This document shows positions 17,397-26,399 of a stretch of DNA of 64,000 nt, piece by piece; position 1 is the stretch's first letter; every line of letters starts with the position of its first letter. The notes below the pieces were generated by a model. It worked only from the letters and a program-made list of their open reading frames with translations, ran no database searches and was not told the DNA's origin. The stretch comes from Thermoplasmata archaeon. Its GTDB lineage: Archaea; Thermoplasmatota; Thermoplasmata; Sysuiplasmatales; Sysuiplasmataceae. The DNA lies in contig JAJZXY010000005.1 of NCBI GenBank assembly GCA_021806165.1, forward strand, positions 59,235-123,234, in the 5' to 3' direction. Position numbers and translations under genes: made by a program.

Positions 17397-18029
17397 TTAG
17401 AGGCCGGGCGCCCGCGTCACACCCGCATCGCCGACATGGTCGAATTCAAAGTAGTAGTATCCCACCGCCTGAAAATGGAAAGGGGTCATCAGGCACACAA
17501 CACCGTCCGCAACGCCAGAAGTTTCAGACACTGCGTTCCGCTGCGCAACGGGAACAGCTGCAACCATCCTCCACGCCCCCATGCTCCTTACAGAGAGCAC
17601 AGCTGCCTTCATTGTGCAGCCTGTTGCCATCCCTTCATCAACCACCACGGTCCGGCTTCTCAGCCGCGGGTATGGCCCTCATCCCCTGTACTTCAGCAGG
17701 CTTCTCCTTTTCCTCTGCTTCTGGGCCTCAGCCTGCCCCTGCAAATTTTCACCGCCTATGTGCAGTTCCTCAAGCAGCGTTCTGTCTGCCTTCACCCTGC
17801 CCTCCTGCGCGACGGCGCACAATGCAGCCTCCTGGTTTCGGGGCGCTGCTATATTTCTCGCAACAACGACACCAGGCGGTGCACGCAGTATGCGCGCAAC
17901 CTCCCTGACTGCAGGGGCGCCGCCTCCAGGGACGGCAAGCACTGCTGCCCCGCTTCCCATGAAACCAAGCAGCGCGCTGCCGAGGAGTCTTCCGCCCTCC
18001 TCCCTGCTGGCTAACATGGATGCCGCCAC
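17397..18029 (-). pseudogene. Predicted phosphoribosyltransferase (COG1926-like) split by in-frame TGA
   Basis: Two frames of the same phase join across one TGA at 17679-17681. The first part has REEGGRLLG, VLAVPGGGAPAVREVARILRA and ARNIAAPRNQEAALCAVAQEG. The second has RTVVVDEGMATGCTMKAAV, the PRPP loop of type I phosphoribosyltransferases (relatives have VDDGxATG), then VVAVPVA and CLMTPFHFQAVGYYYFEF. Together they make about 210 residues, normal for the family, with no indel. The Asp-Asp of the PRPP loop is Asp-Glu, which may be another sign of relaxed selection. Such enzymes often salvage bases or lack a known substrate. Confidence 0.75.
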
Positions 18030-18073
18030 CCGGGCACGTTGCCTCGTGCAAGCACTGGAAAGGCTGCCGGACC

Positions 18074-19360
18074 TCAGCTCACAGGGGCCGGGTAAACCGC
18101 CGTGCCCGTTGCCTTGTCGGCGGGGTAGATGATTATCATCTGCAGGCCCGACGAGGTTGGCTGCAGCTGCCCGACAGGCAGCGTCTCACCCGTCTGCGCC
18201 CCGGTTGAGTTGACGACAAATGCGCCGTCGAGTGTTGTCACATTCCCGGATATCGTGGTTATTGCAGTCCTGAGCGCTGTCTGGTTGAGTGAACCGGCGG
18301 TGGTTATTGCCTTCCCTATTATCAGGCCAGCGTTGTAACCTGCGATGTTCAGGAAATTGGGGGCAACATTCGAGTTGTTTGCCTTCCATTCCGATATGAA
18401 CTGGGCGGTCGTCGGTCCGAGGTTTACCCCGCTGTTGTACTGTATGAGCGGCGGCGTCGGATATGTCCACGTATAGTTCAGGACCCCACTCGGGGTAGAG
18501 CTTTCGAGCAGGGAGAGGAGCTGCCCCGGGAAGACGGTGAAGGTGAAGTCGAAGTGGATGTTTGACGATTTGAGCGCCTGGAACATTGCAATATCGTTCG
18601 GCGGGTAACCGAATTCTATCAGTGCCTGGGCGCCCGTGCTGTTGATGGTCTGCAGCAGAGTCACATACTGAGCCGTGCTTGATGCTGTAGTCGACTGGTA
18701 ATAGACTGGATTGATGTTGTTGGCAACAAGATATGTGTTGAGAGTCGTGGCCTGCGACGCATCGAAGTCGTTGGGCGTGTAGACTATTGCTATCTTGGAA
18801 ATGTTGGAGTGCTGCGTCTGCAGGTACTGGCCAAGCACGAGCGGCCAGAGTCCTGAGGTCGGGAGGGAGGTCAGCGCGATGTACGGGTTGTTGACAAAGA
18901 ACGAGGCACCCGTTCCGGTAGGGTCGAAGAGGACATAGTGGTGCTCCTTCGCTATCGGTACCGCGACGGATGTCAAAACCGACCCGAAGTCCGCAACCAG
19001 GATATCCACATGGTTGACGGTAATCAGGTTGGTGTACTGCGTTTCTGCAGTTGTGGTGCTGCTCTGGTCATCATATGCTATGAGCTTCACAGGCAGCTTC
19101 TTGCCAATGCTGCTTACATACAGCCCCCCTGCAGCGTTAGTCTGGTTCACCCATGCCTGCAGCCCGTAGTACTCCGGCAGCGAAGAGGATGCATAGGAGC
19201 CCGAACTCGCGTAGAGGGTCCCTATTGTAATGTTCGAGGGCGTGCTGGACTTCGGCTTAGTTAGGCTGTAGACTGCGTACGATCCTGCTGCAATTACAAT
19301 CACCACAACAATGATTACGGCCGCGAGTGTGCTACCTTTCAATTTAGAACCTCTCCCCAC
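18074..19360 (-). CDS. ABC transporter substrate-binding protein, branched-chain amino acid (LivJ) type
   Basis: 428 residues: N-terminal membrane anchor (about 12-32), a short linker, then a type I periplasmic-binding fold beginning NITIGTLYASSGSYASSSLP and including AYDDQSSTTTAETQYTNLI, DILVADFGS and AGYNAGLIIGKAI. No lipobox cysteine is seen, so the helix is the likely anchor. It should capture amino acids or similar small ligands outside the cell. It has no permease genes of its own and is divergent from, and clearly paralogous to, the binding protein at 19546, so both may feed the livHMGF system. Confidence 0.85.
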   Translation of the reverse strand: MGRGSKLKGSTLAAVIIVVVIVIAAGSYAVYSLTKPKSSTPSNITIGTLYASSGSYASSSLPEYYGLQAWVNQTNAAGGLYVSSIGKKLPVKLIAYDDQSSTTTAETQYTNLITVNHVDILVADFGSVLTSVAVPIAKEHHYVLFDPTGTGASFFVNNPYIALTSLPTSGLWPLVLGQYLQTQHSNISKIAIVYTPNDFDASQATTLNTYLVANNINPVYYQSTTASSTAQYVTLLQTINSTGAQALIEFGYPPNDIAMFQALKSSNIHFDFTFTVFPGQLLSLLESSTPSGVLNYTWTYPTPPLIQYNSGVNLGPTTAQFISEWKANNSNVAPNFLNIAGYNAGLIIGKAITTAGSLNQTALRTAITTISGNVTTLDGAFVVNSTGAQTGETLPVGQLQPTSSGLQMIIIYPADKATGTAVYPAPVS

Positions 19361-19396
19361 CGTTGACTATGCCCCGATAGGCATTTCCTGATATTT

Positions 19397-19447
19397 ATTG
19401 ATGTACATAGTTTTGTGAGATTCGTAATATATCAATTACACATCAAT
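19397..19447. promoter_or_regulatory. Divergent promoter region with 8-bp inverted repeat
   Basis: ATTGATGT (19397-19404) and ACATCAAT (19440-19447) form a perfect inverted repeat with 35 bases between. Between them and at their edges lie A/T-rich elements (TAATATAT at 19426-19433 for the plus gene, a TTTATT stretch near 19393 for the minus gene). The arms flank both presumed TATA boxes, so one protein bound here could control both binding-protein genes. Confidence 0.4.
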
Positions 19448-19545
19448 GGTGCACCCTGTCCGTTTCCTGCATGCCCTCTGGGGTTGCAAACCGAAAGGTA
19501 ATAAGTCAGTCACAGGTTACCCTTCTGCAGCAGTGGGGTTATTTC

Positions 19546-20997
19546 ATGGGCTCTGAAAACGTCACACCGCCTACCGGCGGTCCAAGTGGAAGCAGGAAGA
19601 AATCGTCCAGGAACGCCATAATCGCGATAGTGGTTGTTGTGATTCTGATTGCGGCCGGACTCACCGCCTACGAACTCACCAGGACAGGCAAATCCTCGCA
19701 GCAGTCAATAACAGTCGGCACACTCTATGCAGGTTCCGGAAGTTTTGCACTTTCATCCGGTTATCAGTTGGCAGGCCTGAAGTACTGGATTAACCAGACC
19801 AATGCCAACGGCGGCCTGATGCTGAACAGCGCTGGAAAGAAGCTGCCGCTCAAGCTTGTCACCTACAACGACCAGAGCAGCACTGCAACAGCCCAGACAG
19901 AGTACACCAATCTTATCACCACAAACCATGTCAACATACTGGTGTCCGATTTCGGTTCAACGCTGACAGCGCCTGCGGTGGCCATTGCCCAGGAACACCA
20001 CCAGCTTCTATTCGATCCGACTGCCTCATCCCCGGGCTTCTTCACAGCGACCAACCCATACATAGTGGACTTGTCCATACTTGTATCATCGCAGTGGCCG
20101 CTGGTTCTGGCACACTACATCATAAGCCAGAAGTCCAACATCACCAGGGTCGCAATACTCTACCTTGACCAGGCATTCACCACCGCACAGGCGCAGACGC
20201 TTGACTCTGCGCTGGTCGCAGCAGGCATCACACCTGTATACTACCAGTCCACATCAGCATCAAGCGCAGCCGAGTATTCCACGCTGCTGCAGTCCATCAA
20301 TGCCACCCATCCGCAGGCGGTTCTCAACTTCGGATATGACACCAACGACATTGCATTCTTCCAGGCGCTGAATGCAAACAGCATGCACTTCAACTTCGTC
20401 TTCACAATCTATGCAGGACTTGAGTATGCTGTCCTCAACAAGCAGACACCTGCCGGGAGCCTGAACTACACCTACACATATGCCTCACCGCCTGATGTGC
20501 AGTACTCCAATGTCAACCTCGGGCCCACAACCTCGTCGTTCGTGAACTCGTGGACATCGGCATACGGTTCAGGTCCCAACTTCAACAACATTGCCGGCTA
20601 CAACGCCGGTCTGCTGATAGGAAAGACCATCGAGACGGCCGGGAGCCTGAACCAGACTGCCCTCAGGCAGGCTGCCAACAAACTCTCAGGGAATACGACC
20701 ACGCTGGAGGGTCCGTTTGTGCTCAACACCACCTCAGGGGCGCAGCTTGGGATGCCCATGGACGTGATGCAGTACCAGCCTACCAGTACCGGTCTGCGTC
20801 CAGTGGTCATATACCCGACGGACCTGGCAACAGGCACAGCGGTCTATCCCGCACCGAGTGTCGCTCTGAGCGGCGGCTCACCCGCAGCTGTAAGCGGACC
20901 GCTGATGCAGGCTCAGCCCGCATCGCAGTCCTTCCTGAACCAGCAGGCATTCACATCTGAGAGCATGGCTGCACCGGTGCAGGTACGGTTCCGTTGA
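19546..20997 (+). CDS. ABC transporter substrate-binding protein, LivJ type, with C-terminal tail
   Basis: 483 residues from ATG 19546; an upstream in-frame TTG or ATG would add residues without a signal pattern. There is an N-terminal anchor (about 24-42), then a fold almost parallel to the divergent paralogue (ITVGTLYAGSGSFALSSG, TYNDQSSTATAQTEYTNLIT, AGYNAGLLIGKTI). After the shared end (GTAVYPAPS) it has about 45 extra residues rich in Ser, Ala, Pro and Gln that the paralogue lacks. It is first in the liv operon, 19 bases before livH, so it is the presumed primary binding protein. Confidence 0.85.
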   Translation: MGSENVTPPTGGPSGSRKKSSRNAIIAIVVVVILIAAGLTAYELTRTGKSSQQSITVGTLYAGSGSFALSSGYQLAGLKYWINQTNANGGLMLNSAGKKLPLKLVTYNDQSSTATAQTEYTNLITTNHVNILVSDFGSTLTAPAVAIAQEHHQLLFDPTASSPGFFTATNPYIVDLSILVSSQWPLVLAHYIISQKSNITRVAILYLDQAFTTAQAQTLDSALVAAGITPVYYQSTSASSAAEYSTLLQSINATHPQAVLNFGYDTNDIAFFQALNANSMHFNFVFTIYAGLEYAVLNKQTPAGSLNYTYTYASPPDVQYSNVNLGPTTSSFVNSWTSAYGSGPNFNNIAGYNAGLLIGKTIETAGSLNQTALRQAANKLSGNTTTLEGPFVLNTTSGAQLGMPMDVMQYQPTSTGLRPVVIYPTDLATGTAVYPAPSVALSGGSPAAVSGPLMQAQPASQSFLNQQAFTSESMAAPVQVRFR

Positions 20998-21016
20998 TAG
21001 GCGGCTGGTTGGGCCG

Positions 21017-21898
21017 ATGTCTCTGTTCGTCGACGCCTTTGTGACGTCAATGCTTTACGCGGCGTTCTTTTCACTCGCCGCGCTAGGCCTCAACCTGGTG
21101 TTCGGAGTGATGAGGATAGTCAACCTTGCCCATGGCGAATTCCTGGTCATGGGCTCCTACCTTGCAATAGCACTGGCCATACACTACGGCTTCAATCCCG
21201 TTCTCTCTCTCGCGGTTGTGGTCCCTCTCTTCTTCGCGATAGGCCTCCTTCTCTACTACCCCCTTGTGCCGAGGCTCCAGCGTTCGGACGATCCTGAGAT
21301 GAGCTCATTCATCCTGTTCTTCGGCGTGTCGTTCGCAATGGAGGGGCTTGCGGTGCAGTTCTTCGGCAACAACTACCAGGAGATGAATTATGCACTCTTC
21401 AGGCCACTCCACCTGAACCTGCTGAATTCCACGGTCCCGACCGCATGGGTAGTGACAGCCGCAGTCTCAGTGGCCGCCATTGTCGCAGTATACCTCTACC
21501 TCTACAGGACGGGCCTGGGCCTGAAGACCCGGGCCCTTATGATAAACAGGGATGAGGCAATGGCAAACGGCGTCAACATCAACCGTGTGTCTGCTGTTGC
21601 ATTTGGTTTCAGCATTGCGCTGGCTGCCGCCGCAGGCTCTTTTTCCTCGCTCATAAGCTATCCCACCTCCCCCTCGATCGGGGATACCTTCACACTCATA
21701 TCGTTCGCCATAATCATCATAGGCGCACTGGGTAATCCGCTCGCCACCGTCCTCGGGGCTGTCGTCTTTGCATACGCCTACGGCTACACCGACATATACC
21801 TGCCCAACTGGTCCTCAATCGTCCCTTTCATCATACTGATCGCAGTGATACTGGCACGCCCGCAGGGGTTGCTTGGGAGGAAGGCGCGTGAATTTTAG
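21017..21898 (+). CDS. livH: Branched-chain amino acid ABC permease LivH
   Basis: 293 residues with eight or so membrane helices and the LivH signatures: LAALGLNLVFGVMRIVNLAHGEF near the N-terminus (the GxxNxxHG pattern) and ALMINRDEAMANGVNINRV, the cytoplasmic coupling loop, about two thirds in. It forms the translocation pore with LivM. Its 3' end overlaps livM by 11 bases if livM uses the GTG at 21888. Confidence 0.9.
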   Translation: MSLFVDAFVTSMLYAAFFSLAALGLNLVFGVMRIVNLAHGEFLVMGSYLAIALAIHYGFNPVLSLAVVVPLFFAIGLLLYYPLVPRLQRSDDPEMSSFILFFGVSFAMEGLAVQFFGNNYQEMNYALFRPLHLNLLNSTVPTAWVVTAAVSVAAIVAVYLYLYRTGLGLKTRALMINRDEAMANGVNINRVSAVAFGFSIALAAAAGSFSSLISYPTSPSIGDTFTLISFAIIIIGALGNPLATVLGAVVFAYAYGYTDIYLPNWSSIVPFIILIAVILARPQGLLGRKAREF

Positions 21899-22859
21899 GA
21901 AGGTCTTCCTCGCCGACAGGAGGATGCTCGCAAGGGATGCAGGCATAATGGTACTGCCGCTTGCGCTTCTGTTCCTCCTCGGGCCTATGCTCTTCGCCAA
22001 TCAGGGTCTCTTCATGGAGCTGGCAATTTACGTAATGCTTGCGGATGCGCTGAACATTGTCTACGGCTTCACAGGCTATCTTCCATTCGGCTTCGGTGTC
22101 TTCTTTGCAGTCGGCGCATACGGCACAGCAATACTGGTGGCATTCCACGGGTGGCCTGTCGCACTTGCCATACTCGCAGGAGCGCTCTTTTCAGCACTGC
22201 TCTCCCTTCTTTTCACACCGCTGCTCAGGCTTTCGGGTGCGTATTTTGCAATAGCCAGCCTGGCCGCTTTCGAGGCGGTATACCTCATATTCAGCAACAG
22301 CTCCCTCACATCAGTCACCGGCGGCCCCTACGGCATTTCATTCACCAGCGTCTACGCCCCCAACCTCGACTATGCGGTAGCCGCCGTCCTCGCTGTTGTA
22401 TCCGCGCTAACGGTTCTTGCAGTGTCCGGCTCCTCCTTCGGCATAGCGCTGAAGGCAATAAGGGAGGACAGGTTTGCCGTGGAGCTTGCAGGTGTTAACA
22501 GCCTGAAGTACCGCACGTACGCCTGGCTCATAAGCTCGTTCCTTTCAGGCGTTGCGGGAGGGCTGTACGGCTGGTATCTCGGTTTCTTCTACCCCGAGGC
22601 TGTATTCAGCCTGACCGACTTTTCGGTGCTTGTGATAGTATTCGTCCTCTTCGGCGGCAGGGGGACCGTGTTCGGCCCTCTGATTGGCGTCGCCGTCCTC
22701 TTCGCCGTCTATGAATTCCTGACGCTCTACTTCTCAAACCTTGTCCTCATAATCTTCGGTGTGCTGCTCGTTCTGCTTATACTCTTCATACCAAACGGGA
22801 TCATGGAGCAGGTGACCCGACTGGGCAGGCTTCTCTTCAGGCCAGAGGAGGGGGAGTAG
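21888..22859 (+). CDS. livM: Branched-chain amino acid ABC permease LivM
   Basis: 323 residues, about nine membrane helices. DALNIVYGFTGYLPFGFGVFF is the LivM-type membrane signature, and FGIALKAIREDRFAVELAGVN the coupling loop to the ATPase. GTG 21888 is preferred because GGAGGAAGG precedes it at proper spacing; a TTG at 21873 is in frame but sits on that sequence. It pairs with LivH. Confidence 0.9.
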   Translation: MNFRKVFLADRRMLARDAGIMVLPLALLFLLGPMLFANQGLFMELAIYVMLADALNIVYGFTGYLPFGFGVFFAVGAYGTAILVAFHGWPVALAILAGALFSALLSLLFTPLLRLSGAYFAIASLAAFEAVYLIFSNSSLTSVTGGPYGISFTSVYAPNLDYAVAAVLAVVSALTVLAVSGSSFGIALKAIREDRFAVELAGVNSLKYRTYAWLISSFLSGVAGGLYGWYLGFFYPEAVFSLTDFSVLVIVFVLFGGRGTVFGPLIGVAVLFAVYEFLTLYFSNLVLIIFGVLLVLLILFIPNGIMEQVTRLGRLLFRPEEGE

Positions 22860-23594
22860 ATGGAGGGGGAAGTCATACTCTCCCTGCAGGGAGTCACAAA
22901 GCGTTTCGGCAGCATGGAGGCGCTCAGCAGAGTATCGCTCTCCCTGGGCAGGGGCCAGACGCTTGGCCTCATAGGACCGAATGGTTCTGGCAAGACCACG
23001 CTCATCAACGTCGTTTCGGGTCTGCTGTATGCCGACGCAGGCACGCTGAGCTTCCTGGGCAGGAGGATCAACGGCATGTCGCCGCACAGGAGGTCACACC
23101 TCGGCATAAACAGGACATTCCAGATACCACACCCCTTCCACGGCCTCACAGTCAGGGAGAATGTGGACATTGCCCTTCTGTTCGGCAGGAAGGGGAGGAG
23201 GACCGATATGGATCAGGCTGCCGAGGACATACTGAAGCTGACGGGTCTCTCGGACCAGTCAGGCCAGATGGCCTCATCGCTCAACACGGGACAGAAGAAG
23301 ATGCTTGATCTGGCAAAGGCTCTTGCCACGGAGCCCAAGGTGCTCCTTGTGGACGAGCTCGCTGCAGGTCTGAATGCTGCGGAGACGGATGTTGTTGCAA
23401 ATCTTCTCAACCAGGTGAAGAAGAGCGTGGAGGGGATGGTGATTGTCGAGCATGTGATGAATTTCATCAGGAAGGTGACGGAGGACGTCGCAGTCCTCGA
23501 CGCGGGAAGGGTGATATTCTCAGGAAAGTTCGCCGATGCGGTCAGCGACCCTAAGGTCATGGAGGTCTATCTTGGAACAAAAGGCAGTCCTTGA
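22860..23594 (+). CDS. livG: ABC transporter ATPase LivG
   Basis: 244 residues. Walker A GPNGSGKTTL, Walker B KVLLVDELAAGL and the switch His in VIVEHVMNF are present. The signature reads LNTGQKKML instead of LSGGQ, a moderate change also seen in some LivG proteins. RTFQIPHPFHGLTVRENVDI is the LivG-type Q loop. It starts directly after the livM stop. Confidence 0.9.
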   Translation: MEGEVILSLQGVTKRFGSMEALSRVSLSLGRGQTLGLIGPNGSGKTTLINVVSGLLYADAGTLSFLGRRINGMSPHRRSHLGINRTFQIPHPFHGLTVRENVDIALLFGRKGRRTDMDQAAEDILKLTGLSDQSGQMASSLNTGQKKMLDLAKALATEPKVLLVDELAAGLNAAETDVVANLLNQVKKSVEGMVIVEHVMNFIRKVTEDVAVLDAGRVIFSGKFADAVSDPKVMEVYLGTKGSP

Positions 23595-24282
23595 GGCAGA
23601 AGGCATATCCGCCGGCTACGGGAGGATGCAGATCATATGGGACTGCTCGCTGAGCGTCAGGGAGAAGGAAACGGTGCTCCTGCTCGGTTCCAACGGCTCG
23701 GGCAAGACCACCCTTATGAAGGGCATCATGGGTTTTCTTCCGCCCATGGCCGGACGCGTGCACTTCAACGGCAGGGATGTGACTGGTATGCGCGTTCACG
23801 AGAAGGCGAGACTCGGCATCGTCTACAGCTCCGAGTCCAGCATCTACACCCTGATGACCGTCAGGGAGAATCTGGTTATGAGCTCCGTCTACAGGAGGGA
23901 GGGTATGGAGGAGCGCATGCGCCGCGTGTTCGAGGTCTTCCCCGATCTCAGGAAGTACGAGAAGCAGCGCGCCTCCTCGCTAAGCGGCGGGCAGAGGAAG
24001 ATGCTGAGCGTTGGCAGGACCATGATGGCAAGCCCCAGCCTGCTGATGCTCGACGAACCATCCAGCGGCCTTTCCCCCCTGTTTACCGAGAGAATAATAG
24101 ATGCACTGCGTGTGCTGAAGGACATGGGGATACCAATGCTCATTTCGGAGCAGAATGTCGAGTTCACAAGAATTGCAGACAGCGTGCTCGTTCTCGACCA
24201 CGGCCGCGTGGTCTTCTCAGGCTCGGAGAGCGAGGCCGAGAGGAATGATGCCATACGTTCGGCTTATTTCGGGATCGGGTGA
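23572..24282 (+). CDS. livF: ABC transporter ATPase LivF
   Basis: 236 residues. Walker A GSNGSGKTTL, signature SLSGGQRKML, Walker B LLMLDEPSSGL and the switch region ISEQNVEF match LivF, whose switch residue is typically in an EQN context. TTG 23572 is preferred: GGAGGT (23561-23566) is 5 bases before it, and the protein then begins LEQKAVLEAEGISAGYG. It overlaps livG by 23 bases, indicating coupled translation. Confidence 0.9.
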   Translation: MEQKAVLEAEGISAGYGRMQIIWDCSLSVREKETVLLLGSNGSGKTTLMKGIMGFLPPMAGRVHFNGRDVTGMRVHEKARLGIVYSSESSIYTLMTVRENLVMSSVYRREGMEERMRRVFEVFPDLRKYEKQRASSLSGGQRKMLSVGRTMMASPSLLMLDEPSSGLSPLFTERIIDALRVLKDMGIPMLISEQNVEFTRIADSVLVLDHGRVVFSGSESEAERNDAIRSAYFGIG

Positions 24283-24324
24283 GTTCCCGACAGCAGGATA
24301 ATATTTTTATCGAGGGGTTATCTA

Positions 24325-24840
24325 TTGCAATCCGTACCCGACCAGAAAAGCGTGGCGTTCCAAATGTTGGTGATATTTCCTTCTGACAACGAAATGGGCA
24401 CTCTCAGCAATCTTGCTTCTGACTTCGAGACTGCAAAGTACTACACTGTCGCCTCGATAATATCGGGCACACTGGCCGATACCAAGATCAAGCAGGGTTT
24501 CCCCACCCCTCCTCGTGACGAGGAATGGGGAAGGCTGCTCCGGCGCCTCAGGATAGACCTTGCTGTGGCGGCTGCCATGCAGGATGGCACAGCCGCCTCC
24601 ATCGCCTCTGCGGGCATCAGGGTTGTGAAGGGGGCAAAAGGGCTCGTCGGCGACCTTGTAGACTGGATTGCCGACGTGGGCGTTGATGAGTTCGCCGGGA
24701 AGGTGGACCTGCTGAACAGGCCCCCTCCACAGGCTAAGGACGGGGGGAGTGCACCACAGCAGAAGGTTGAACCTGTTGTCCAGAAGAAGGGCGGTGGCGG
24801 AGCAACTGTCGCGGAGAACACGGGCAACGGAAGCAGCTGA
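24325..24840 (+). CDS. Unknown protein with glycine/lysine-rich tail
   Basis: 171 residues. A TATA-like element (AATATTTTTAT, about 24300-24310) lies only 15-25 bases before TTG 24325, suggesting a leaderless start; ATG 24364 is an alternative. The body alternates short hydrophobic and charged stretches (ASDFETAKYYTVASIISG, LAVAAAMQDGTAASIASAGI) without membrane helices. The last 35 residues are Pro/Lys/Gly-rich and probably disordered. I do not recognise it. It has its own promoter, so membership of the liv operon is doubtful. Confidence 0.6.
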   Translation: MQSVPDQKSVAFQMLVIFPSDNEMGTLSNLASDFETAKYYTVASIISGTLADTKIKQGFPTPPRDEEWGRLLRRLRIDLAVAAAMQDGTAASIASAGIRVVKGAKGLVGDLVDWIADVGVDEFAGKVDLLNRPPPQAKDGGSAPQQKVEPVVQKKGGGGATVAENTGNGSS

Positions 24841-24956
24841 AATCTCCCGGCAGGCGGATTCGCCGGCGGGCATGAGCATGCAGCAATCCGGCTCGGCGGC
24901 GGCATGAAGGCAATTTGCCCCCCTCACGGCCTGATGCCCGGAAAGCGGCGCTGTCC

Positions 24957-25850
24957 ATGATGAACGACCTTGTCCTTGGCCTCGTCCTTTCGGTGGCCTC
25001 GGCATTCCTGTTTTCAGTATCAAACATGTTTGTTGCAAGGGGAATGTCGCTTCAGCACGTTTCAGGCGGCGTGCTCGCGACTATACTTTTCTCCTCCCTC
25101 ATGATATTCGCCGTTTCCATCGTCACTGGCGAATTCCTCCACATCTGGAGTATGGGCTTCTACCCTGCGCTGCTTTTCATGTTCGCGGGCGGGCTCAACT
25201 TCATACTCGGGCGCGGCCTGAACTACACAGGTATGGTGCTGCTAGGCCCATCCCGCGGCAGCACAATCACATCGTCGCAGAGCCTCTTTGCAGTATTCTT
25301 CGGCTTCCTGCTGATCGCCGAGCCGCTTACACTTGTCGGGGCGCTGGGCGTCATGCTCTCATTCTTCGGCACAATCATGGTGACCACAGGGAATGATCAC
25401 GGGAAGAGGATCAACAGCAGGGGTCTCCTCTTCTCCCTCTCTGCAGCCATATTCGTCGGCCTTTCGGTGGTTGTCATCAGGGCGGCCGATATCCTGACTC
25501 CGCTGCCTGTCGACGGTGCCCTTATATCGTACCTTACCGCAGGCGTCTTCTACTTCGCCCTCAACATCGCCCGCACACGCGACATAAGGAGGGTGGTAGC
25601 CGGCAAGCGATTAGGCATGCTTGCCGCGGCAGGCAGTGCATCGGGGCTTGCGCAGAGCGCAAGGTTCGTAGCCCTGCTTGTGGCGCCGATTGTGCTTGTA
25701 GCCCCGATAATCACTGCAAACCCTCTCTTCACAATGCTGCTGTCATTCTTCACAATGCGCGGAGTGGAGTCGCTGTCGGGGCGACTGCTGGTGGGTGCCG
25801 TCCTCATCGTCTCGGGCGTTGTGGTGATATCATACTCGCTTGGAATATGA
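24957..25850 (+). CDS. DMT-superfamily (EamA) transporter
   Basis: 297 residues from ATG 24957 with ten hydrophobic segments in two five-helix halves, the EamA layout. GPSRGSTITSSQSLFAVFFGFLLIAEPLTL is split by the usual ExL pattern at the end of the first half, and ANPLFTMLLSFF is the matching region of the second half. It likely exports or exchanges a small metabolite. The substrate is unknown and the neighbours give no clear hint. Confidence 0.8.
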   Translation: MMNDLVLGLVLSVASAFLFSVSNMFVARGMSLQHVSGGVLATILFSSLMIFAVSIVTGEFLHIWSMGFYPALLFMFAGGLNFILGRGLNYTGMVLLGPSRGSTITSSQSLFAVFFGFLLIAEPLTLVGALGVMLSFFGTIMVTTGNDHGKRINSRGLLFSLSAAIFVGLSVVVIRAADILTPLPVDGALISYLTAGVFYFALNIARTRDIRRVVAGKRLGMLAAAGSASGLAQSARFVALLVAPIVLVAPIITANPLFTMLLSFFTMRGVESLSGRLLVGAVLIVSGVVVISYSLGI

Positions 25851-25858
25851 CTCCCGCG

Positions 25859-26377
25859 TCACCGTTCCCTGGGAGGCCTCGCAAGCCTTTCGCCAAGCGC
25901 ATAGTATTCACCTCCGTGGTAGACCAGCGGCCTCCTGGAAGGGTCATGGTAACCTTCCACCACGCTGCCTATGAATGCTGCATGGTCTCCAGTCCTGAAC
26001 TCGTCCACCACCCTGCATTCAAGGTTCATTATGCACCCTTCTATCATCGGCGCCCTGATTACACTTGGCTGGAAAGTGCTGAAGTCGGCCATCCTCCACT
26101 TGTCATCCCCGCTCGAGATCGACCGGTTGCCTGCGATGTGGGCGAGCATCACCTGTCCCTCTGAGCAGTAGTTGAGCCCGAACTCGCCCGACTCGCGTAT
26201 CATGCTGCAGCTCCCGCGCTCATAACCAACAAACACCGCGACAAGATACGGGTCTATCGAAACGCGCAGCGACCATTCCGCAGACATTACGTTTGAAGCA
26301 TCGCCCAGCCTGGATGTCACAAGAGCGACAGTCGATGTGAATTTTCTCCTTGTCCCCTCTATTCCCCGATTGCGCAA
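25859..26377 (-). CDS. Flavin reductase-like FMN-binding split-barrel protein
   Basis: 172 residues from TTG 26377, preceded by AGGAGA; a start at 26449 would lie inside the upstream gene. RKFTSTVALVTSRLG and NVMSAEWSLRVSIDPYLVAVFVG are the strands that bind FMN in flavin reductase / flavoprotein oxygenase domains. Then come SGEFGLNYCSEG and the Cys-rich NLECRVVDEF. It likely reduces or uses FMN with NAD(P)H. It is last in the LutAB/SDR operon, so it may pass electrons in that pathway. Confidence 0.78.
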   Translation of the reverse strand: MRNRGIEGTRRKFTSTVALVTSRLGDASNVMSAEWSLRVSIDPYLVAVFVGYERGSCSMIRESGEFGLNYCSEGQVMLAHIAGNRSISSGDDKWRMADFSTFQPSVIRAPMIEGCIMNLECRVVDEFRTGDHAAFIGSVVEGYHDPSRRPLVYHGGEYYALGERLARPPRER

Positions 26378-26399
26378 TGAGGATTCATCTCCTGCCAGC

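Noticed and set aside
10962..18029. Reassignment of TGA to an amino acid
   Set aside because: Many intact genes in the window end at TGA and overlap the next start there (for example 27185 and 28342), so TGA is a working stop.
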